DNA of 18,419 nucleotides, from NCBI GenBank assembly GCA_002336845.1, contig DDEX01000099.1:1-18419 (forward strand), given 5' to 3'. Under the pieces are notes generated by a model. It was not told where the DNA came from and made no database searches. It worked only from the letters and a program-made list of their open reading frames with translations. Of this stretch, positions 7,390 through 13,401 are shown in pieces (positions within the stretch are counted from its first letter, which is position 1; each line of letters begins with the position of its first letter). A program made the position numbers and the translations under genes. This DNA comes from Rhodobacteraceae bacterium UBA1943. GTDB lineage: Bacteria > Pseudomonadota > Alphaproteobacteria > Rhodobacterales > Rhodobacteraceae.

Positions 7390-8255
7390 TCGTCCTCTTC
7401 GTCTTCCACCCAGGTGCCGTCGGCGCGCATCTGCGCTTCACGCTGGCGTTCGAACCGGGCAACCAGCCAGATGGACGCCTCATACAAGGGATAGACGGCA
7501 AAGAACATGATCAACTGGCTGAGAACATCGGGCGGCGTGACCACGGCGGCCAAGGACAGGATGGCGACGATGGCGTATTTGCGGGTCGAGCGCATCCCGC
7601 GCGCCGAAATCAGCCCAGCCTTGCCCATCAGCGTCAGCAGCACCGGAAGCTGAAAGCACAGGCCAAAAGCGAGGACGAAGCTCATGGTCAGCGACAGGAA
7701 ACTTTCGACCGACCCCTGATAAACCACGCCGCTTGGAAGCGCATCAAAGGCCCCCTTGGTCTCGGCGGCTGGCAGCTCGTTGTTCATCGCCGCCGCGAAA
7801 TCCTGTTGATAAGACAGGAAGAAATGAAACGCGCCCGGCAGGATCAGGTAATAGGCAAAGGCCGCGCCCGCGATGAACATGACCGGCGAGGCGATCAGGA
7901 ACGGCAAAAAGGCCTGCTTTTCCGATTTGTAAAGGCCGGGGGCCACAAAGCGCCACAGTTGCAGTCCGATCACCGGGAAGGACATGGCAAAGCCTGCCCA
8001 GACCGCGATCTTGATGGCAACCGAAAAGCCCTCTTGCAGCTTGATCAGCAGGAACTGGCACTTCTGCCCGAATTCCGACATCGCATGGCACATCGGCAGG
8101 GACAGGATGTGGAACACGTCCTTCCACAGCAGATAGCCAAGGCAGCAGGCCACGGCAAAGGCGCCGATGGAAATCAAGAGCCGGGTGCGCAGCTCTTTCA
8201 GATGCTCGATCAGCGGTGCTGCGCTTTCGTCGATATGATCGGCGGTGTTGGTCAT
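7386..8255 (-). CDS. tatC: Twin-arginine translocase subunit TatC
   Basis: A 289-residue polytopic inner-membrane protein, the signal-peptide receptor of the Tat system that exports folded proteins. The conserved cytoplasmic N-terminus PLIEHLKELRTRLL is at 14-27, and the loop RFVAPGLYKSEK (102-113) carries Glu112, equivalent to the signal-binding Glu103 of E. coli. About six transmembrane helices are visible. It is longer than E. coli TatC (258) because of an extended periplasmic loop (about 150-175) and an acidic C-terminal tail ending EDEEDE. The start overlaps the tatB stop by 4 bases (ATGA) and the stop overlaps the DUF815 start likewise, indicating a tight operon. Confidence 0.97.
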   Translation of the reverse strand: MTNTADHIDESAAPLIEHLKELRTRLLISIGAFAVACCLGYLLWKDVFHILSLPMCHAMSEFGQKCQFLLIKLQEGFSVAIKIAVWAGFAMSFPVIGLQLWRFVAPGLYKSEKQAFLPFLIASPVMFIAGAAFAYYLILPGAFHFFLSYQQDFAAAMNNELPAAETKGAFDALPSGVVYQGSVESFLSLTMSFVLAFGLCFQLPVLLTLMGKAGLISARGMRSTRKYAIVAILSLAAVVTPPDVLSQLIMFFAVYPLYEASIWLVARFERQREAQMRADGTWVEDEEDE

Positions 8256-8884
8256 TCGCTGTCCGCCTTCTTCTTGCGCGGGGCGCGGGGCTTTTTCTCG
8301 GGCGCCGCCTCAGATACCACCGGGGCTTCGGCCTTCTTGCGCGGCGCGCGGGCCTTGGCTGGTTGCGGCGCGGTTTCGCCCGCATCGATCGCTTTCAGCC
8401 TGGCCGTCGTGTCGCGCAGAATGGCCGCCTTGGCGGCCTTCTTGTCATACTCGGCCTGGGTCGCCGGGCCCACCGGCGTCGCAGGGGCGGCTGGCGCGAC
8501 AGGTGCCGCCGGCGCCGGAGATGCCGCGATGGAACCTTCGGGCGGCGTCGGGCCCTTGATGGTCTGTGCGGTAATCGGTTTGGTCGGCGTGGCCGCGTTC
8601 TTCAGCGGATCCCACTTTTCAAAACGATCGGCCGCATTCTTGACCGCATCCAGCCCCATGCTTTTGGGGCTGGCCAGATTTGACACATCACGCGCCACAT
8701 CCTTGACGCCCGACTCGTTCGCCGCCTGCTCCATCGCGCGGGAAAACTCGCGCGACATCTGCCGCAACTTGGCGGTGAACCGGCCAAGCTGGCGGAACAT
8801 GTCGGGCAGATCCTGCGGCCCGATCACGATAAGGGCGACGATGCCGATCAACAGCATCTCGGCCCAGCCGATATCCCCGAACAT
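8252..8884 (-). CDS. tatB: Sec-independent translocase subunit TatB
   Basis: A 210-residue single-span protein that partners TatC in the Tat receptor complex. The N-terminal helix (about 7-21) carries the polar Glu9, followed by the hinge GPQDLP (22-27) and an amphipathic helix to about 60. The C-terminal part is Pro/Ala-rich (about 120-145), then very basic, with RAPRKK occurring twice (in ARAPRKKAEA and PRAPRKKKAD). The tail is low-complexity and probably disordered. TatB tails vary widely in length. The ATG at 8884 has only a weak AGG ahead of it; it lies 27 bp after tatA, so coupling within the tat operon is likely. Confidence 0.95.
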   Translation of the reverse strand: MFGDIGWAEMLLIGIVALIVIGPQDLPDMFRQLGRFTAKLRQMSREFSRAMEQAANESGVKDVARDVSNLASPKSMGLDAVKNAADRFEKWDPLKNAATPTKPITAQTIKGPTPPEGSIAASPAPAAPVAPAAPATPVGPATQAEYDKKAAKAAILRDTTARLKAIDAGETAPQPAKARAPRKKAEAPVVSEAAPEKKPRAPRKKKADSE

Positions 8885-8911
8885 CGCGCCTACCCGCGGA
8901 TCGTTGCCAGA

Positions 8912-9121
8912 TCAGACCTTGTCCTTGTCAGCCGCAGGAGTGACGTCGCGGGCCTGGGTGCTGGCTTCCTTTTCCAACTCGTCCTTGCCCTCGGCGACGC
9001 CCTTCTTGAAGGCGGTGATGCCTTTGCCGAACTCTCCCATCAGGGACGAAACCTTGCCGCGTCCGAACAGGACCAGAACGACGATGGCGACGACAAGAAG
9101 GTGCAGGGGGCTGAGGTGCAT
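8912..9121 (-). CDS. tatA: Sec-independent translocase subunit TatA
   Basis: A 69-residue protein forming the Tat pore-like assembly. It has a short N-terminal membrane helix (about 5-18), the conserved FG hinge (19-20, LFGRGK), an amphipathic helix with SLMGEFGKGITAFKKG (about 26-41), and a charged tail rich in Lys, Glu and Asp. The ATG at 9121 has AGGA about 9 bases upstream. It is the first gene of the tat operon and diverges from the WYL regulator across 119 bp. Family length is usually 65-90 residues, so it is complete. Confidence 0.96.
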   Translation of the reverse strand: MHLSPLHLLVVAIVVLVLFGRGKVSSLMGEFGKGITAFKKGVAEGKDELEKEASTQARDVTPAADKDKV

Positions 9122-9209
9122 GGCGGTGTTTCCTGAATAAGCGTTTGATCCAGACTAGGCGCAGAACCTGCCCGGCAACAGCCTTTCCCGCAGGCGGAAT
9201 CCGTGCTAG

Positions 9210-9227
9210 CTGACAGCTATCTGTCAG
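9210..9227. promoter_or_regulatory. Inverted repeat, likely operator, between tatA and the WYL regulator
   Basis: CTGACAG-CTAT-CTGTCAG is a perfect 7-bp inverted repeat with a 4-base spacer. It ends 13 bases before the regulator ATG and lies 88 bases upstream of tatA. This is a typical position for autoregulation by the divergent or adjacent regulator; binding is inferred. Confidence 0.5.
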
Positions 9228-9240
9228 TAAGTCATCCGCC

Positions 9241-9903
9241 ATGCCCCGCACCGACCGCCTTTATGACGCGATGGAGATCCTGCGCGACGGGCGGCTGCAC
9301 CGGGCCGCCGATCTGGCCGCACGGCTGGGTGTGTCGATCCGAACCATCTGGCGCGATATGGCCACGCTGATGGCCTCGGGCCTGCCCTTGGAGGGGGAAC
9401 GCGGCGTCGGCTATATCTTGCGCGCGCCCACCACCCTGCCGCCTTTGATGCTGAACGGCCGCGAACTCGATGCCCTGCGCGCGGGTCTGGCCCTGGTGGC
9501 AGAGGCACCCGACGCCGATCTGACCCAGGCTGCCCGCAACCTCGCCGCCAAGATCGCCGCCGTCACCCCTGCGCCCACGCAACCCGATCCGCAGGGGCTG
9601 TTTGCGCTGCGCCCCCATCCGCAAACCCGTGCCACCGCGCACCTGCCCCTGATCCGCGCCGCGATCAGGGCGCGAGAGCGGCTGTCGGTCAGCCATATCG
9701 ACTCGCTTGGCCGCGAAAGCCATCAGGACATCCGTCCCCTGAAAACCGAACGGCGTGGCAAGACCTGGGTTCTTCTGGCCTGGTGCGAGGCGCGGGGCGA
9801 TTTCCAGACCTACCGTCTGGACCGGATCGTCGGGCTGGTATCGACCGGAGAGACCTTCCCCAGCGAGACGGGGAAGCGCCTGGCCGACTGGAAGGACCGC
9901 TGA
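9241..9903 (+). CDS. HTH and WYL-domain transcriptional regulator (YafY/DeoR-like)
   Basis: A 220-residue regulator. The N-terminal winged helix (about 1-60) has the DeoR/YafY-type segment RLHRAADLAARLGVSIRTIWRD split by the turn at Gly30, followed by the wing GERGVGYIL. The C-terminal WYL domain (about 135-215) has WVLLAWCEARG in place of the usual WYL (Trp176, Val177, Leu178), and the conserved YRLDRI segment (191-196). WYL domains bind ligands, often nucleic acid or small molecules. No strong Shine-Dalgarno is seen before the ATG at 9241. A perfect inverted repeat lies just upstream (9210-9227). It is convergent with the ABC ATPase gene. The target is unknown; the neighbour-sharing promoter suggests itself and possibly tat. 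Confidence 0.9.
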   Translation: MPRTDRLYDAMEILRDGRLHRAADLAARLGVSIRTIWRDMATLMASGLPLEGERGVGYILRAPTTLPPLMLNGRELDALRAGLALVAEAPDADLTQAARNLAAKIAAVTPAPTQPDPQGLFALRPHPQTRATAHLPLIRAAIRARERLSVSHIDSLGRESHQDIRPLKTERRGKTWVLLAWCEARGDFQTYRLDRIVGLVSTGETFPSETGKRLADWKDR

Positions 9904-9921
9904 TCTCTTTCATCTGTTCAT

Positions 9922-9962
9922 AAATATCCCACGGGGGTGCGGGGGTGTGAAACCCCCGCTGC
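9922..9962 (+). repeat. Intergenic hairpin repeat, copy A
   Basis: Begins AAATATCC, continues with GGGGGTGCGGGGG and ends CCCCCGCTGC. It contains an 8-bp hairpin, GCGGGGGT-GTGAA-ACCCCCGC (9939-9959). It starts 18 bases after the WYL regulator stop, in the sense orientation. A second copy lies at 11143-11184 on minus. Likely a 3'-end or terminator element. Confidence 0.65.
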
Positions 9963-9980
9963 AACGATCAAACCGGGCAC

Positions 9981-11081
9981 TCAGGCCGGAAAGACAAAGC
10001 AGCGGTCGCGCCGGATCATCAGCCACAGCACGGTGCCCGGCTTGGGCAGGAATACCCCCGGGACCGAGGCGGTCAGGACCGAACCATCGAAATCCATCCG
10101 GAATTCGACAAGGCTTTCACGGCCCAGAAAGCGGGCGCGCTGCACGGTGCCACGCGCGGGCGTGCCATCGCCGGGCGTCGGGTTTGGGCCACGGCCCGCG
10201 CGGTCGAAGTCGATTTTCAGATGCTGCGGCCGGATCACGATTTCAACCGGCGCGCCATCGGCATGGCCGGGCGTCAGGAATTCGCCAAAGGGGGTGCGGG
10301 TCAGCGCGCCACGCGATTCCGCACGGATCACGTTGATGTCGCTGAAAAACCCCGCCGCCGCCCGGTCCACCGGGTTGTTGTAGATATTGTAGGGTGCCCC
10401 CTGCTGCACCACCCGGCCCGCCCGCATCAGCGCGATCTCATCGGCCATGCGCATCGCCTCGTCCGGCTCGTGCGTGACCAGCAGGACGGCGGCACCCTCG
10501 TCTTTCAGCACTTCCAGCGTGGCATCGCGGATGCCGTCGCGCAGGCGGTTATCGAGGCCCGAGAACGGCTCGTCCATCAGCATCACGCGCGGGCGCGGCG
10601 CAAGGGCGCGAGCCAGCGCCACGCGCTGCTGCTCGCCCCCCGAAAGCTGATGGGGGTGCTTTGGGCCAAAGCCGGTCAGGTTTACCCTCTCCAGCAGTTC
10701 ATCGACCCGGCGGGCCTTGACCTCTCGGGCACCGGTCAGACCAAAGGCGATGTTGTCGGCAACGGTCAGGTGGGGGAACAGCGCGAAATCCTGAAACATC
10801 AGGCCCACGCCGCGCCGCTCGGGCGGCAGGGCCAGCCCTTGGGCAAAGACCGGCGCACCGTCGATCAGGATCTGCCCCGAATCCGGGGTTTCCACCCCGG
10901 CGATCATGCGCAGCGTGGTGGATTTTCCGCAGCCCGATGGCCCCAGCAGGCACGTCACCTGCCCTGCCGCCACCGACAGCGAGACGTCATCGACCACCTT
11001 CCGCCCGGCGAAAGCCCGGCTGAGGGTGCGGATTTCCAGCCGCGGGGCCGTAGTCTGGCCAAAGTTTCCGACAGAATTCAT
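9981..11081 (-). CDS. ABC transporter ATP-binding protein (FbpC/PotA-like, with TOBE domain)
   Basis: A 366-residue ATPase. Walker A is GPSGCGKST (47-55), Q-loop Gln97 in FQDFALFPH, signature LSGGEQQ (146-152), Walker B VMLMDEP (166-172) and switch His204. A C-terminal TOBE_2-type region (about 285-366) is typical of ATPases for iron(III), polyamine or other small-solute importers. The LPPERRGVGLMFQDFALFP segment is closest, from memory, to the iron(III)/FbpC branch, but substrate cannot be fixed. I chose the ATG at 11081 (MNSVGNFG); the open frame extends to 11330 but that part has no ABC content and covers a repeat and the SDR 3' end. No permease or binding protein is adjacent, so it is an orphan in this window. 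The Shine-Dalgarno is weak. Confidence 0.92.
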   Translation of the reverse strand: MNSVGNFGQTTAPRLEIRTLSRAFAGRKVVDDVSLSVAAGQVTCLLGPSGCGKSTTLRMIAGVETPDSGQILIDGAPVFAQGLALPPERRGVGLMFQDFALFPHLTVADNIAFGLTGAREVKARRVDELLERVNLTGFGPKHPHQLSGGEQQRVALARALAPRPRVMLMDEPFSGLDNRLRDGIRDATLEVLKDEGAAVLLVTHEPDEAMRMADEIALMRAGRVVQQGAPYNIYNNPVDRAAAGFFSDINVIRAESRGALTRTPFGEFLTPGHADGAPVEIVIRPQHLKIDFDRAGRGPNPTPGDGTPARGTVQRARFLGRESLVEFRMDFDGSVLTASVPGVFLPKPGTVLWLMIRRDRCFVFPA

Positions 11082-11142
11082 CGGGATTGCGATATCAGGC
11101 TCGCGCGCACCATTCAAGCGCTGCATCGAGGATTTTGCCCAA

Positions 11143-11184
11143 GCAGCGGGGGCGCTTCGCCCCCCGCACCCCCCGAGGATATTT
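11143..11184 (-). repeat. Intergenic hairpin repeat, copy B
   Basis: On minus it reads AAATATCC, then GGGGGGTGCGGGGGG, then CCCCCGCTGC, sharing both ends and the central block with copy A at 9922-9962. The hairpin arms are GCGGGGG and CCCCCGC. It begins 30 bases past the SDR gene stop, in that gene's sense orientation, which is the same relation as copy A to the WYL gene. Confidence 0.65.
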
Positions 11185-11214
11185 CCAGAAGGGGAAGACA
11201 CAGGGCCGCGCGGG

Positions 11215-11994
11215 TTACAATGTGGCGTTGGTGGCCCCGCCATCCAGCAGGATGTTCTGCCCCACGATGAACCCGGCATGAACCGAACACAGGAACGCGC
11301 AAGCCGCGCCGAATTCTGCCGCCGTGCCATAGCGGCGGGCCGGAATGGTGGCGGCGCGCTCCGCGCGGGCCTGATCCATGGTGATGCCCTTTGCCTTGAT
11401 CACACCAGTATCCAGCGCCGTCGCGCGGTCGGTATCGTGGATGCCCGGCAAGAGATTGTTGATCGTCACGCCGTGTTCGGCAACCTGACGCGAGGTGCCG
11501 GCGACAAAACCGGTCAGGCCCGCGCGCGCCGAATTGGACAGGCCCAGTTGGGCGATGGGCGCCTTGACCGACTGGCTGGTGATGTTGACCACCCTGCCCC
11601 ACTTGCGCCCGATCATTCCCGGCAGCAGCGCCTGCATCAGGGCAATGGGGGTCAGCATGTTGGCATCGAGCGCGCGGATGAAATCGTCACGGTTCCAGTC
11701 GCTCCACAGGCCCGGAGGCGGACCGCCGGCGTTGGTCACCAGAATGTCAGCGCCCTCAGCCGCCGCCAGAACGCGGGCGCGGTCAGCCTCGGTGGTGATG
11801 TCGCCCGCGATGGCGGTTACCTGCACACCATGGGTGGCGCGGATCGCGGCTGCCGTCGCCTCCAGCGCCTCGGCCCCGCGGGCGTTGAGGACAAGGTTCA
11901 CCCCCGCCGCCGCCAGCGCCTCGGCGCAACCACGCCCCAGCCCCTTCGAACTGGCCGTGACCAGTGCCGTCCTGCCCGTGATGCCCAGATCCAT
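11215..11994 (-). CDS. SDR-fold oxidoreductase-like protein lacking catalytic Tyr/Lys
   Basis: A 259-residue classical-size short-chain dehydrogenase fold. The cofactor motif TASSKGLG (13-20), NAG (88-90) in VTNAGG, and Ser140 (NITS) are present. Where SDRs have YxxxK, 12 residues after that Ser, this protein has SNSAR: Ser153 and Arg157. The C-terminal GQNILLDGGAT is typical. So the Rossmann fold and cofactor site look intact, but classical Tyr-Lys chemistry is absent. A known SDR subgroup with similar SNxxR-type sites exists from memory, so this is probably a lineage feature rather than decay. It is divergent from the Hint protein and followed by repeat copy B. Reaction and substrate are unknown. 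Confidence 0.9.
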   Translation of the reverse strand: MDLGITGRTALVTASSKGLGRGCAEALAAAGVNLVLNARGAEALEATAAAIRATHGVQVTAIAGDITTEADRARVLAAAEGADILVTNAGGPPPGLWSDWNRDDFIRALDANMLTPIALMQALLPGMIGRKWGRVVNITSQSVKAPIAQLGLSNSARAGLTGFVAGTSRQVAEHGVTINNLLPGIHDTDRATALDTGVIKAKGITMDQARAERAATIPARRYGTAAEFGAACAFLCSVHAGFIVGQNILLDGGATNATL

Positions 11995-12031
11995 CTGCCG
12001 TCTCCTGCTTGCGTTGCGGGCAGGCTAATCG

Positions 12032-12053
12032 GGGTTGACCGCCGTCTCAACCC
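12032..12053. promoter_or_regulatory. Inverted repeat between SDR and Hint genes
   Basis: GGGTTGA (12032-12038) and TCAACCC (12047-12053) form a perfect 7-bp inverted repeat with an 8-base spacer. It lies 37 bases upstream of the SDR start and 56 upstream of the Hint start. A possible regulator site; no regulator is adjacent. Confidence 0.3.
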
Positions 12054-12109
12054 GGTCTGTTTCCTCAAATGTTCTTGAGCGGAAGCTGCCTTGGCCCTAA
12101 ATCCCACCC

Positions 12110-13123
12110 ATGACCGAAGAAGCGCCCATCCCCGTCCTGCCGACCCAAGCCTGTCTGGTTCTGGCTGCCGATGACATTTTCGTCTCTCTAGGGGTCAATC
12201 AGGGCGAAGGGCTGGCCGGTGCCGACGAGGTTTGCGCCGGGGACATCTATCAGATCGACCCCGCCCATCAGCCGCTGCGACTGGTGGTGGAAAGCCATCC
12301 CACAGAGGGCCAGCGCATTGCGGCGGGCAGCATGGTGGGCCGCCCCGGCGTCCCCGTGACGATCGAAGCGCGCTATGATCTGATGGGAGACCCCGGCGAC
12401 CGGGTGTCCCTTTTGCTGCTGTCGGTGCCGGGGGCCGGGCGCTTCGTGCTGCCGCTGTCGCCGATGGCGACAGAGACCGATTACACCCTGGTGCGGATCG
12501 AGGCGGCGCCCGAGGCGACCGGACTGGCCGATCTTTTGTGCGTGTCATTCCTGCGCGGCACGATGATCGCCCTTGCCACGGGCGAGCAACGCGCCATCGA
12601 ATCCCTGCGCCCCGGCGACCGGGTTCTGACGCGCGACCATGGCAGCCAGCCGCTGTTGTGGGTGGGCAAGGCTACGCTACGCGCCGTTGGCCCCTTTGCG
12701 CCGGTGGTGATCACGGCGGGCACGCTGGGCAATGGCGGCGACCTGATCGTCAGCCAGCATCACCGGATGTTCCTGTATCAGCGCCGAAAGCCCGAGGGGC
12801 TGGCCACATCGGAATTGCTGGTGCAGGCCCGGCATCTGGTGGATGGCGAGCGTATTTTCGTGCGCGAGGGTGGGTTTGCCGATTACTTCAGCCTGGTATT
12901 CGACCGGCATGAGATCATCTATGCCGAAGGGGTTCCGGTGGAAAGCCTGATGGTCAGCGAGACCACCCTGCACCGCCTGCCGCCCGAACTTTCAGCCGAG
13001 GTGCGCGACCGGTTTCCGGGGTTAAGCCAGAACCAGCATTTCGGCACCGAAGCGGGGCGCGAGTTTCTGGACCGGGTGGGGCCAGAGGTGCTGATCGCCG
13101 GGCGCCGCCGCAAGCCGCGTTAG
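12110..13123 (+). CDS. Hint (Hedgehog/intein) domain protein, Hint_2 type
   Basis: A 337-residue protein. Residues about 142-290 form a Hint_2-type domain: the FLRGTMIALATG start, the RPGDRVLTRDHG segment (167-178), the WVGKATLRAVG region, and VSQHHRMFL with the block-G-like His218. The N-terminal 130 residues are beta-rich and not recognised. The usual nucleophile Cys just before F(x2)GT is Ser146 here; the nearest Cys is Cys144. Ser can act as nucleophile in some Hint domains, so autoprocessing is not excluded. The C-terminus is basic (RRRKPR). There is no signal peptide. It starts at ATG 12110 with no strong Shine-Dalgarno. Rhodobacteraceae carry several such proteins, many of unknown role and some tied to secreted or calcium-binding proteins. 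Confidence 0.85.
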   Translation: MTEEAPIPVLPTQACLVLAADDIFVSLGVNQGEGLAGADEVCAGDIYQIDPAHQPLRLVVESHPTEGQRIAAGSMVGRPGVPVTIEARYDLMGDPGDRVSLLLLSVPGAGRFVLPLSPMATETDYTLVRIEAAPEATGLADLLCVSFLRGTMIALATGEQRAIESLRPGDRVLTRDHGSQPLLWVGKATLRAVGPFAPVVITAGTLGNGGDLIVSQHHRMFLYQRRKPEGLATSELLVQARHLVDGERIFVREGGFADYFSLVFDRHEIIYAEGVPVESLMVSETTLHRLPPELSAEVRDRFPGLSQNQHFGTEAGREFLDRVGPEVLIAGRRRKPR

Positions 13124-13195
13124 GTCAGCGTCGCCTTTCAGGCAAAGATTTGTCGGGGGCGGTGCCATAAATATCTGCCCACAAGAAACACCAAA

Positions 13196-13227
13196 GGCCA
13201 GCCGCCCGGCCCGAACGGGCGCTGGCC
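13196..13227. terminator. Hairpin in the Hint-prfC gap, terminator-like
   Basis: GGCCAG, bulged C, CGCCCG, loop GCCCGAA, CGGGCG, CTGGCC gives a 12-bp stem with one bulge, 73 bases after the Hint stop. There is no U-run on the plus side; the T-rich flank (TTTGGTGTTTC) follows only on minus, where no gene ends nearby. It could end the Hint transcript with Rho or act in the prfC leader. Confidence 0.45.
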
Positions 13228-13401
13228 CTTGCGGCCCGGCAGTGCAAATGGCCTCTTCACCTTTTGGCGAAGGCAGTGGCCGTGGCCAGACCACTCGCCC
13301 CAGACCGAACGACAAGGGGAGGAACGATTCCCCCCGACCGCTTTCCCCCCCCCGCCCTCTGCCCCGTGGACGCCTGCCGCATTTTCGGCTAATGCGCGGC
13401 C

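Noticed and set aside
7251..9140. Long 629-codon open frame on plus across the tat genes
   Set aside because: It is antisense to tatA, tatB and tatC and to the 5' end of the DUF815 gene, all clear. The product is low-complexity with no domain.
11082..11330. Extended N-terminus of the ABC ATPase frame
   Set aside because: The extra 83 residues overlap the SDR 3' end and repeat copy B and have no ABC-type sequence; the core starts at 11081.
10221..12078. Open frames on plus opposite the ABC ATPase and SDR genes
   Set aside because: They are antisense shadows; the minus-strand genes have the family motifs.
13345..13353. Run of nine C residues upstream of prfC as a possible phase-variation tract
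   Set aside because: It is in a noncoding leader and not in a surface-protein gene; high local GC makes such a run unremarkable without variation data.
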